From the NCBI GenBank assembly GCA_003635185.1, contig PYJA01000044.1, positions 24,680 through 88,679 of the forward strand: a DNA stretch of 64,000 nucleotides, written 5' to 3'. Origin of the DNA: Candidatus Poribacteria bacterium (lineage in GTDB: Bacteria > Poribacteria > WGA-4E > WGA-3G). The position numbers were made by a program, and so were the translations under genes. The notes beneath the pieces are model-generated. The model saw nothing but the letters and a program-made list of their open reading frames with translations, was not told the origin of the DNA and made no database searches. Positions 10,913-19,840 of this stretch are shown here, in pieces; position 1 is the stretch's first letter; every line of letters starts with the position of its first letter.

Positions 10913-12514
10913 ATGTTCAAAAAAGTTATCTTAACGAGTATTATTTCAACAATTCTATCTCTTAGCGTAATATTCCTAACCACAAACACCAATGCAGCAC
11001 AAGAACACATAATAAAAGCAGTATATTTTATCCCTAAAAACCGTCCAGTCCAAAAACACATACCACCCAAATTATCAGATCAGATTAAACAAACTCAAGA
11101 ATTCTACGCAGACCAAATGGAAATGCATGGTTACGGTAGAATGACATTTAAATATGAAAAAGATGCCAATAATAACCCCGTAATCCATCAAGTTATAGGT
11201 AAATTTGATGATGCCTATTACCACAATAACACTATTGATAAAGTAGAAACAGAAATAAGACAAAGGTTTCATGATGTAGATGACAATATCTATATCATAT
11301 CCATTGACGTTAGTAACGGACTAATAGGCGGTTATTGTGGTAAGGCACGATATGAAGGCGGTCCAGTTTTCATTCCGTCAACAGGTAATTGCGTCCGAGA
11401 AGATGATGTTGTAAATTTGATCGCACATGAACTGGGACACGCCTTAAATCTACACCACGATTTCCGTGACGTGAAATATATCATGGCAAGGGGAGGCCCC
11501 CAACGTACGCAGTTTTCAGAATGTTCGGCAATGCTTTTGTCTGTTAGTTTTTTCTTAAACAAAGTCCACACACATGAAAATGCCAAAGGACAAATTGAGA
11601 TGTTAACGCCAAAGACATACACTATCAACCACAGAGAACATAAGCTAAAATTCAAGGCAAGTGATCCTGATAAAATAAATCAAGTATTTTTAGAATACTC
11701 AATACCCGACAGACTTGCAGGAATAGCAGATTGTAAGTCCATATCTAATAAAATAACAGCAGAGATAACGTTTGATATGCCCGACGATGCGATAAAGTCT
11801 CAAAAGACACATATATGGTTACACGTCATAGACATAAACGGTCATAAAACGACAAAGGAATATGAACTCACAGGTTCAGAAAAGAAAGACTTAGGTTTTA
11901 CATATCTAACGCTTGAATACGATAATCCAAACGCGCTTACACCCATAAATCCACAAATAGATTGGGGTTGGGATTGGGGAGGATGGAAACACTTTTGGGA
12001 AAAGAAGCCTAATGAACCCATACCCGACCGCCCCCATCAAGGATTTCAACGCCCCGAACACATATTTTTTATAGAAAAATGGGATCACTGGTTTTACGCA
12101 CACGTTGAAGGTCATTTTGTATACGATCTTACACTAACAGACATTGATCATAAAGTTTTTGATGCCTATTTTTACTTGCCGAACCCTTGTGGAAATATAG
12201 CATCAGTAGAAATGATATGTAATGCAGATAATGTAGAGATATACCGATCAGGAATGATCAAATGGGCGCAAGCACAAAACAAGCACATCAGATTCAACAT
12301 TCCTGAAAATACAAAAGAATTTGTCATACAGATGGATGATGCAGGAGATGACGGAGTTTGTGATCACTACATAATAGCAAATGCAAAACTCTTAACAATT
12401 GAACCTGAAGAATCTGAAGAGGAAATAAATGAAACAGAAAAAGAAGAACCCAGATCCGTTGAAGCAAAATCAAAATTAGTCTTAACTTGGGCAAGACTTA
12501 AAAAGGGTCAATAG
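10913..12514 (+). CDS. Secreted metzincin-like zinc metalloprotease
   Basis: Signal peptide MFKKVILTSIISTILSLSVIFLTTNTNA; HELGHALNLHH (HExxHxxxxxH). Confidence 0.7.
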   Translation: MFKKVILTSIISTILSLSVIFLTTNTNAAQEHIIKAVYFIPKNRPVQKHIPPKLSDQIKQTQEFYADQMEMHGYGRMTFKYEKDANNNPVIHQVIGKFDDAYYHNNTIDKVETEIRQRFHDVDDNIYIISIDVSNGLIGGYCGKARYEGGPVFIPSTGNCVREDDVVNLIAHELGHALNLHHDFRDVKYIMARGGPQRTQFSECSAMLLSVSFFLNKVHTHENAKGQIEMLTPKTYTINHREHKLKFKASDPDKINQVFLEYSIPDRLAGIADCKSISNKITAEITFDMPDDAIKSQKTHIWLHVIDINGHKTTKEYELTGSEKKDLGFTYLTLEYDNPNALTPINPQIDWGWDWGGWKHFWEKKPNEPIPDRPHQGFQRPEHIFFIEKWDHWFYAHVEGHFVYDLTLTDIDHKVFDAYFYLPNPCGNIASVEMICNADNVEIYRSGMIKWAQAQNKHIRFNIPENTKEFVIQMDDAGDDGVCDHYIIANAKLLTIEPEESEEEINETEKEEPRSVEAKSKLVLTWARLKKGQ

Positions 12515-12748
12515 TTTATCAGTGAATAAACAGGTATGTAGTTGAAAGTATAATAATTGCAAAGACAATTAAACTGTAAAATGTCCAAAATTACTAATTG
12601 CGATAGATTTTACATTAAAGATACACCTTGATCGGCGCGCTTACAAAGTGCTAAATCAACGCCGAATGTGCGTATGGCATTTATCGGAGTTGAAAACCCC
12701 TCCTACAAAAGAGATGTAGTATTCACGCCAAAAACTTTACATACCCTC

Positions 12749-12879
12749 AGGACTTACGCATTTTCTCTTAAAGTCCCCTTGATAAGGGGGATTTAGGGGG
12801 TTAAAAAGACTAAAAACAGTGAAATACGGACTATTTAACCCCCCTAACCCCCCTTATCAAGGGGGAATGCGTAAGTCCT
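12749..12879. repeat. MITE-like palindromic element, family A
   Basis: Near-identical to 13238-13368; inverted ends CAGGACTTACGCATT / AATGCGTAAGTCCTG. Confidence 0.85.
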
Positions 12880-13115
12880 GAACATTATAATAACAATTCG
12901 TCAAGGAATTTTATTATCAAATTCACTAAATGGTTGACTCGGTAAGTATTTGCGTTTTGAATTCTCTAAATACACCCCCCTTTATCCCCCCGCAAGCGAG
13001 GGGAAGGGACTTTTGAACCTATTACGTAAGTTTTGTACATAATAAATGTTTAGCGAGTAAACCACTAAAGAAATCCCAGAAAAGTTAACTTCTAAAAATT
13101 GACGCTAATGGTGCT

Positions 13116-13170
13116 ACAACATGCACAATCTAACAGAATGTGGGACAACATGCACAATCTAACAGAATGT
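13116..13170. repeat. Two tandem copies of a 26 bp sequence, period 29
   Basis: ACAACATGCACAATCTAACAGAATGT at 13116 and 13145. Confidence 0.85.
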
Positions 13171-13237
13171 CTATTATTGGCGGAGGTATTGCTTACCTTA
13201 ACACAATCTAAATGCCAACATCAAATAAACTCTTTAC

Positions 13238-13368
13238 AGGACTTACGCATTTTCTCTTAAAGTCCCCCTTGATAAGGGGATTTAGGGGGTTAAAAAGACT
13301 AAAAACAGTGAAATACGGACTATTTAACCCCCCTAACCCCCCTTATCAAGGGGGAATGCGTAAGTCCT
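13238..13368. repeat. MITE-like palindromic element, family A
   Basis: Inverted ends CAGGACTTACGCATT / AATGCGTAAGTCCTG; flanked by TTTA on both sides (possible TSD). Confidence 0.85.
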
Positions 13369-13437
13369 GTTTATATACCCTTGACCTTTTCCCTGGTGTA
13401 TGGTAAGCTTAAGATGCCTATGACCGGGGTATGAGAT

Positions 13438-13718
13438 GGGTGTGTAAAGTTTTTGTCACCCTTTTTTGTCTGAATCGCGGATTGCCACCAAATCAACGGT
13501 ATGAATGCCATTTAGGCATTCCCCGGATTTCACAGATTTCGCGGATTTCCGAGTCTGGTTCTCTAAGCATCCTATCAAAAGTTTGCATTTAGTGGTTGAA
13601 GCGGGATTTGGAATGTGAAGACTCAATAATCCGCGAAATCTGTGAAATCCGCGATAATCCGTGATTCTGACAAACCCCGCGATTCAGACAGGACACATGC
13701 CAAAAACTTTACACACCC
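13438..13718. repeat. MITE-like element, family E
   Basis: Inverted ends GGGTGTGTAAAGTTTTTG(T/G)C; internal inverted GGATTTCACAGATTTCGCGGATT / AATCCGCGAAATCTGTGAAATCC. Confidence 0.75.
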
Positions 13719-13754
13719 GTATAAGATTTAATTTTCGTAATTCAGGAAAATAGA

Positions 13755-14024
13755 ATGACAACTTACATTGTTACTTTTGAAGTCGCTGATGATTCTAAAA
13801 AGAATGCTTTTAAAGAAAATCTTAGAAAATATAGCGGTTATTGTCCTATTCACGATAACTGCTGGGCAATCATTTCTAATCAAACACCCACTCAAATTCT
13901 GGATTTTTTGGGACAAGTTGTGTCCGAAACAGATAGAATATTTGTTATTCGATCTGGGATATACTCTGCATGGCTAAACGCCTACAGTCCTAAAAATAGT
14001 GAGTGGCTAAAGGAGAGATTGTAA
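13755..14024 (+). CDS. SinR-family / Cas2-fold-like small protein
   Basis: MTTYIVTFEVADD...NCWAIISNQTPTQILDFLGQVVSETDRIFVIRSGIYSAWLNAYSPKNSEWLKERL resembles stand-alone Cas2-like SinR-family proteins. Confidence 0.5.
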   Translation: MTTYIVTFEVADDSKKNAFKENLRKYSGYCPIHDNCWAIISNQTPTQILDFLGQVVSETDRIFVIRSGIYSAWLNAYSPKNSEWLKERL

Positions 14025-14102
14025 AATGCTTGATCCGAACTCTCCTTACAGCGATGAAAGACTTCTAATAAAACGGGGCAGAATTGATCTCTGAATATAT
14101 AT

Positions 14103-15284
14103 ATGAATATGAAGCAGATAGGACTTATTTTTTTTATAATTGTTTTCTTTAGTGTCCAACCGCTGTTTGGGCAGTTACCAGATTCGCAAACTGAGCCTGC
14201 TTCTCCACCTACGCAAGAAGAAAAACCTGTGGAGAACGACAAAGAGGACGCGGAACTCGTTTCACCATCCAATAATGAGAAACAGGAGACCGAAAACGCA
14301 TCACAATCTACACCTGAAGAAACCTCTGTAGATAACGAGAAGCAGGAGACCGAAAACGCATCACAATCTACACCTGAAGAAACCTCTGTAGATAACGACA
14401 AACAGGAGGAAATACCGAATAGTGAGAAAGTAGAAACCGAAGAGCAGCTGGATGCATCGGATCCAACACTGCCAAAGTGGCAAGGGCGGCAGCGGATTTT
14501 CAAACTGGTTAACGATTATCAGTTAAAAGCAGATGATGTCATCACAACGCTTGTGATGATTGCCGGTGACGCGACTATACAAGGGACAGTAACAGGTAAT
14601 ATTTTAATAATCGGTGGAGATGTTGCGCTCGCGCCTGGTGCACAAGTGAAAGGAATGCTAAAGGTAATTGGAGGGCAGATAACTGGAAACCTTGAATCGG
14701 CAAAGAATTCCAGTGTGAGTAACCATTGGAGAACCTTACCTGCTGTAGCGAATATATTGATGCATCCTCACACTGTTTGGGATATCAAAAAACATCGGAA
14801 TTTTCGCTTGACAACCTTAAAATTCGCCCTGCTACTTTTGGCATACCTGTTAATTGCGCTGGTATTTCCAAGACCGATAAATGCGATAAGTTCACTGCTG
14901 GCCCGTAGACCGATTGAGTGTATTCTATTTAGCATTTTAATGTTTGTTGTTATTCCAGCAGTTTTTGTTGTCCTAATACTTTCTATTATAGGATATCCGT
15001 TCTTGTTGCTGTGCATTTGCCTTTTGGTACCGTTGGCATTATGTGGAAAAGCGGCAATTTTTTACACACTTGGCAGCACACTTCTTGCCGGACGTTTAAA
15101 ACCGCTTGCAGTTATTTTTGGCTTTATTCCCTACTTCATGGCAACTGAAATTCCACATGTGGATTGGATAGCCTTCCTTACTTTTAATGGCATCGGTATT
15201 AGTCTCTGTATACTGGCAATCTTAAGTGCCACGTCATCACAAAGGCAAGGCAAAAACACCCATTGGTCTGAAAGGGTGCGCTGA
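14103..15284 (+). CDS. Membrane protein with bactofilin-like repeat segment and acidic repeat linker
   Basis: GDATIQGTVTGNILIIGGDVALAPGAQVKGMLKVIGGQITGNL then multiple TM helices. Confidence 0.6.
   Translation: MNMKQIGLIFFIIVFFSVQPLFGQLPDSQTEPASPPTQEEKPVENDKEDAELVSPSNNEKQETENASQSTPEETSVDNEKQETENASQSTPEETSVDNDKQEEIPNSEKVETEEQLDASDPTLPKWQGRQRIFKLVNDYQLKADDVITTLVMIAGDATIQGTVTGNILIIGGDVALAPGAQVKGMLKVIGGQITGNLESAKNSSVSNHWRTLPAVANILMHPHTVWDIKKHRNFRLTTLKFALLLLAYLLIALVFPRPINAISSLLARRPIECILFSILMFVVIPAVFVVLILSIIGYPFLLLCICLLVPLALCGKAAIFYTLGSTLLAGRLKPLAVIFGFIPYFMATEIPHVDWIAFLTFNGIGISLCILAILSATSSQRQGKNTHWSERVR
14277..14406. repeat. In-CDS tandem repeat, 60 bp period, two copies plus partial third
   Basis: EKQETENASQSTPEETSVDN twice then DKQEE; copies differ by one base (AACAGG vs AGCAGG). 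Confidence 0.9.
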
Positions 15285-15286
15285 TA

Positions 15287-16288
15287 ATGCATCTTCAATC
15301 CCCTATTTTTCTCAGTCTATTCCTCATATTGCCGCTGTTGATAATATATTTCTGGTGGATACGGAAATACGCAACTTTGCATGCTATTCGCTTCAGCGAA
15401 CTTGAAGGTGTTCGACAAATTCCGAAAACGTCCGCTGTCAAACTACTACCGTTGCTCAAGGTAATTAGGTTCATCGTAATAGCACTTCTTATTTTTACCC
15501 TTGCGCGTCCACAACTCTCCCAAAGTCAGGAGCGGCGTTTCGTGGAAGGCATTCATATTTTTTTGGCACTTGATGTTTCTGAAAGTATGCGGGCAGAGGA
15601 TTTTAAGAACGCTAATCGGCTCCAAACAGCGAAATCGGTTATTCGAGATTTTTTGAGGAACCGTGAAAGCGATCAGATCGGATTAGTCGTCTTTCCAGGG
15701 GAAAGTTTCACAATTTGCCCGCTCACACTGGATTATTCATTTTTGATAGAAAGACTTGATGACGTGGAAATTGCCATGGGAGGTCAGTTAAAAGACGGCA
15801 CGGCTATCGGTGACGCAATCGCCACTGCTACATATCGGCTGCGAGATTCAGAGGCAAAGACAAAAATTGCCATTCTTTTAACAGATGGTGAAAACAATGC
15901 CGGCACAATTGACCCTAAAACAGCAGCAGCGTTAGCACAATCTTTTGGCATTAAGGTTTACACCATTGGCATGGGGAAAGAAGGAGGCGCGCGTATCCCT
16001 TATGAGGATACTACATTTGGGAAGCGATATCGAGAGGAATTAACCTATCTTGATGAAGGGACACTCCAGCAGATCGCCAATACCACTGGTGCCCGTTATT
16101 TTCGCGCCACGGACGTAGAATCGCTAAAAAATATTTATGCAGAAATCGATAAACTCGAAAAGACAAAATTTAAGGTTGTTAACTGGACTAAACGCAAAGA
16201 ATTAGCAGCGTATTTTCTAATACCTGCAGCCCTTCTGTTAGGGCTTGAAATTGTATTAAGTAATACGGTTCTAAGGAAAATCCCATAG
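15287..16288 (+). CDS. BatA-like VWA-domain membrane protein
   Basis: N-terminal TM helices; LALDVSESMRAEDF, LLTDGENNAGTIDP (MIDAS motif); C-terminal TM. Confidence 0.85.
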   Translation: MHLQSPIFLSLFLILPLLIIYFWWIRKYATLHAIRFSELEGVRQIPKTSAVKLLPLLKVIRFIVIALLIFTLARPQLSQSQERRFVEGIHIFLALDVSESMRAEDFKNANRLQTAKSVIRDFLRNRESDQIGLVVFPGESFTICPLTLDYSFLIERLDDVEIAMGGQLKDGTAIGDAIATATYRLRDSEAKTKIAILLTDGENNAGTIDPKTAAALAQSFGIKVYTIGMGKEGGARIPYEDTTFGKRYREELTYLDEGTLQQIANTTGARYFRATDVESLKNIYAEIDKLEKTKFKVVNWTKRKELAAYFLIPAALLLGLEIVLSNTVLRKIP

Positions 16289-16326
16289 AACCACTATCAT
16301 TTCCAATCATTCTCAAGGAGATTATT

Positions 16327-17088
16327 ATGAAAAACATTATTGCATGTAATTTAGGGAGTTATCGGCAGTTCGGAGCAAATGCTTATTCACACTTAGCAGA
16401 AATCGGTCTGACCAACGTAGAGATCGGTGTACCTTCAGCTGATTCGATTGACACTGTACAGGAAGGTTTGAAAGCGCACGGCCTCACAGCAACAAGCCTA
16501 CTTGGCAGATGTGATGTTCAATCTGACACGGTTGTTGATGATTTTCAAACGACGTTAGATGTCGCAAACGGGATGGGTGTGAAGGTTATTTTTGTAAGCG
16601 TTCATGCTGGTGAAACAGACCGAAACGTTGTCCATGACCGTCTCCGTGCTATTGGTGAAAATGCTGAACCGCTGGGTGTTAAAGTGTGTTTAGAAACGCA
16701 TCCAGATATGGCACACAACGGGGACATCGCGCTTGAGACAATGAAAGGCGTTAATCACCCGAATATATGCATCAACTTTGATACGGGTAACGTCTATTAT
16801 TACAACCATAACGTGACAGCTGTTACAGAGGTGCAAAAAATTGTTGAATATGTTGGTGCAGTTCATCTTAAAGATACAAATGGCGGTTATCGGACGTGGC
16901 ATTTTCCAACCCTCGGAGAAGGTGTAGTTGATTACAAAGCCGTATTTCAGACACTGAACGAGGCGGGTTTTTATGGCCCCTTCACGATGGAATTAGAAGG
17001 GATTGAAGGTGAGAATCTTGATGAAGCAGGCGTTAAGGCTCGCGTTGCAGATTCACTACAGCACCTGAAAGATATTGGGGTCATCTAA
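16327..17088 (+). CDS. Sugar phosphate isomerase/epimerase (AP-endonuclease family 2 TIM barrel)
   Basis: ICLETHPDMAHNG-like and CINFDTGNVYYYNHN...VGAVHLKDTNGG motifs. Confidence 0.8.
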   Translation: MKNIIACNLGSYRQFGANAYSHLAEIGLTNVEIGVPSADSIDTVQEGLKAHGLTATSLLGRCDVQSDTVVDDFQTTLDVANGMGVKVIFVSVHAGETDRNVVHDRLRAIGENAEPLGVKVCLETHPDMAHNGDIALETMKGVNHPNICINFDTGNVYYYNHNVTAVTEVQKIVEYVGAVHLKDTNGGYRTWHFPTLGEGVVDYKAVFQTLNEAGFYGPFTMELEGIEGENLDEAGVKARVADSLQHLKDIGVI

Positions 17089-17462
17089 TGGATACGAATC
17101 TTTGTATCATTCGGCTCGGTGAGGGTGAACGGGTCGGAGGTGCGCTCGGAGAAATCTTGGATACCCCAGATATGACAACGATTGGAGCTTTTGCTGTATC
17201 TAAAGAACATCCGACTGAGCTGCATTTCCACGATTTTGATGAGTACTGGTATTTTACGGAAGGCACGACAACGGTAACGCTCCGTACTGCTGATGGTCAA
17301 TCCAAATCCTATCGCATCGGTCCAGGGGACTTAGTCGTCACGCCTAAGGGCGTTGAACATGGACACATTCCTGACGATGTTGTTAAAGGTGTGCAATGGG
17401 TGAGTGTGATTCATCCTGATGCACGTCGTGGGCATTTGCACCGAGAATTCCCATCGGTATAA
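17088..17462 (+). CDS. Cupin-domain protein
   Basis: ELHFHDFDEYWYFTEGTTTVTLRTADG...GPGDLVVTPKGVEHGHIP; start overlaps previous stop. Confidence 0.8.
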   Translation: MDTNLCIIRLGEGERVGGALGEILDTPDMTTIGAFAVSKEHPTELHFHDFDEYWYFTEGTTTVTLRTADGQSKSYRIGPGDLVVTPKGVEHGHIPDDVVKGVQWVSVIHPDARRGHLHREFPSV

Positions 17463-17506
17463 AGTTGTAGGCATATCTTGTTGTGCCGTAACACGGATAG
17501 TAGAAA

Positions 17507-17815
17507 ATGGATACAACAATCTTTACCAAACGCGAGATTAAACAAACGCTTCTCAGCCATCAGAACACGCTGAGAACATACGGTGTGAAACGCCTTGGAC
17601 TTTTTGGATCCTATGTTAAAGACACCGCTCATAGCGAAAGTGACATCGATCTGCTTGTAGAACTTGAGGAAGTGTCATTTGATCGATATATGGAGCTCCG
17701 TATTTTTCTCGAGGACCTATTTCAGAAAAAGATTGACCTCGTCATCGCTGATTCGCTCAAACCACGTTTGCGCCCACACATCGAAAAGGAAGTTGAGTAT
17801 GTCGCAGGACTTTGA
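17507..17815 (+). CDS. MntA-like nucleotidyltransferase (MNT) antitoxin
   Basis: GLFGSYVKDTAHSESDIDLLVEL (GSx10DxD). Confidence 0.85.
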   Translation: MDTTIFTKREIKQTLLSHQNTLRTYGVKRLGLFGSYVKDTAHSESDIDLLVELEEVSFDRYMELRIFLEDLFQKKIDLVIADSLKPRLRPHIEKEVEYVAGL

Positions 17816-18152
17816 CATCTATTTTGAGGATATATTAGAGGCAATAGAGAGGATTCAAGAATATGTCCAGGATGTTACACGCGAGACTTTTGAAACGGAT
17901 CGGATGCGAATTGACGCGGTCATCCGAAACCTTGAAGTCATTGGTAAGACTGTTAAACAGGTGCCTGGTTCCGTTCGAGAAAAGTATCCAAGTGTCGCAT
18001 GGTGGAAGATTGCTGGGTTGAGAGATGTCCTCATTCATAAATATTTTGATGTCAATCTTGAGATTGTCTGGGGTGTGGTGCAATCAAATATTCCGATTTT
18101 GCAGACAGATTTTGCAGACAGAAATCCAACAGATCCTTCAGGAGAAAAGTGA
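17799..18152 (+). CDS. HepT-like HEPN-domain toxin
   Basis: GLRDVLIHKYFDVN contains the HEPN RxxxxH-type motif; overlaps the MNT gene by 17 nt. Confidence 0.85.
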   Translation: MSQDFDIYFEDILEAIERIQEYVQDVTRETFETDRMRIDAVIRNLEVIGKTVKQVPGSVREKYPSVAWWKIAGLRDVLIHKYFDVNLEIVWGVVQSNIPILQTDFADRNPTDPSGEK

Positions 18153-18191
18153 ATAATTCTATAGCGCACGCTCGTTAAGAAAGGTTAAATT

Positions 18192-19079
18192 ATGTCAACA
18201 CCAAAACATCCGCTGCCCTTGCGGCGGTTAGGACGCACAGAATTAGATGTCACATGCCTCAGTATGGGTGGTGCTGGTATCGGCAGAGGGGAAATCACCG
18301 ATGATGAAGCGATAGAGGCAGTCCGCTGCGCTATTACATTAGGCATAAATTATCTTGATACGTCACCTCTTTACGGTGAGAGCGAAAGACGGGTTGGACT
18401 GGCACTTGCAGATGGGTGGCGTGAGAAGATTTATCTTGCTACGAAAACGGGGACACACCCAAAATGGCGAGGTGATTACAGCGCTGCAGGCACACGGCGC
18501 AGTGTAGAAAATAGTCTCCGTCTGTTGCGGACTGATTACCTGGATGTTTGTTTAGTGCATGACCCGTCAAGTATGGATCCGGTTGTTGCCAAAGGCGGTG
18601 CTTTAGATGAACTACAGCGGATGCGCGAGGAAGGATTGGTTAAATTCATCGGTCTTGGTGTCCGAGAACACGAATTCCATAAAATTGCTATAGAAACTGG
18701 TATCGTAGATGTCATCCTAACCCATTTGGATTATACGTTACTTAGCCAAACTGCAAATGAGTGGTTATTATCCTTTGCTCATGAAAACGACATTGGTGTC
18801 ATCAACGGCAGTCCTTTGGGAATGGCGTTACTGACTGGACTTGAACCGGATATCGAAAACAAATCACCTGAGGCAGAAAAAGCACGCCAACTCTGGCAGT
18901 GGGCAACTGACAACAATTTGAGTTTGTTGAACCTCGCTATCCAATTTTCCCTACGTCAGCCGTTAATTGCAACAACCTTGACAGGTTCTAAGAATGCGAT
19001 AGAGGTGGAGCAAAATTTTGCTGCTGCTACAACACCTGTCTCTGACGATGTGTGGCAACAACTCCAGGTACTTTTGTAG
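18192..19079 (+). CDS. Aldo/keto reductase
   Basis: LPLRRLGRTELDVTCLSMGGAGIG...INYLDTSPLYGESERRVG...LATKTG. Confidence 0.9.
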   Translation: MSTPKHPLPLRRLGRTELDVTCLSMGGAGIGRGEITDDEAIEAVRCAITLGINYLDTSPLYGESERRVGLALADGWREKIYLATKTGTHPKWRGDYSAAGTRRSVENSLRLLRTDYLDVCLVHDPSSMDPVVAKGGALDELQRMREEGLVKFIGLGVREHEFHKIAIETGIVDVILTHLDYTLLSQTANEWLLSFAHENDIGVINGSPLGMALLTGLEPDIENKSPEAEKARQLWQWATDNNLSLLNLAIQFSLRQPLIATTLTGSKNAIEVEQNFAAATTPVSDDVWQQLQVLL

Positions 19080-19090
19080 GAGAAGATTTA

Positions 19091-19840
19091 ATGAAATTTC
19101 AAGGAAAGGTTGCATTAGTAACCGGAGGTAGCCGCGGTATAGGGAAGGCAACTGCTCTCAAACTTGCAGGTGAAGGTGCAACCGTTGCCGTACACTATTC
19201 CCGATCAGCTGCCAAGGCGAGAGAGGTTTGCGATCAGATTCATGTCTTGGGACAAAAAGCAATACCTGTCCAAGCCGACATCTCGGACAGAGAAGCAGTA
19301 AATAGAATGGTTGCGGTGGTAACAAAAGAACTCGGCACAATAGAATTATTAGTAAACAACGCTGGTGATGTCGGTGATATGGTATTTGAAGATCTCACCC
19401 CTGAACATTGGGATCGGATAATCGCAATTAATTTAACCGGCCCCTTCAATGTGTTATGGGCAGTCAAACCCGGGATGATCAAACAACAGTTCGGGCGTAT
19501 TGTAAATGTATCGTCAATTGCAGCGTTAGCAGTCCGCCCGAATCAAATGCCTTACGCGGCAGCAAAAGCAGGTGTTATTTCTCTGACGAAATCGTGTTGT
19601 GGCCCACTTGCCCAGCATAATATCCGCATCAATTCTGTAGCACCGGGTGCAATCGCGACAGATATGCTGAGCGAAGTTTCGCCAGAAATGGTGGAACAAC
19701 TCCGATCAACTACTCCGCTTGGCAGGCTCGGTGAACCGGAAGAGATGGCAGATGTAATAGCGTTTCTCTTAAGTGAGGAATCCAGTTATATGACGGGGGC
19801 AACTGTGATTGCAAGTGGAGGGCGTATTCTCATACCGTAA
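19091..19840 (+). CDS. Short-chain dehydrogenase/reductase, FabG-like
   Basis: ALVTGGSRGIGKATA; NNAG; YAAAKAG. Confidence 0.9.
   Translation: MKFQGKVALVTGGSRGIGKATALKLAGEGATVAVHYSRSAAKAREVCDQIHVLGQKAIPVQADISDREAVNRMVAVVTKELGTIELLVNNAGDVGDMVFEDLTPEHWDRIIAINLTGPFNVLWAVKPGMIKQQFGRIVNVSSIAALAVRPNQMPYAAAKAGVISLTKSCCGPLAQHNIRINSVAPGAIATDMLSEVSPEMVEQLRSTTPLGRLGEPEEMADVIAFLLSEESSYMTGATVIASGGRILIP

Noticed and set aside
13212-13406. 64 aa ORF
   Set aside because: Composed almost entirely of a family A repeat.
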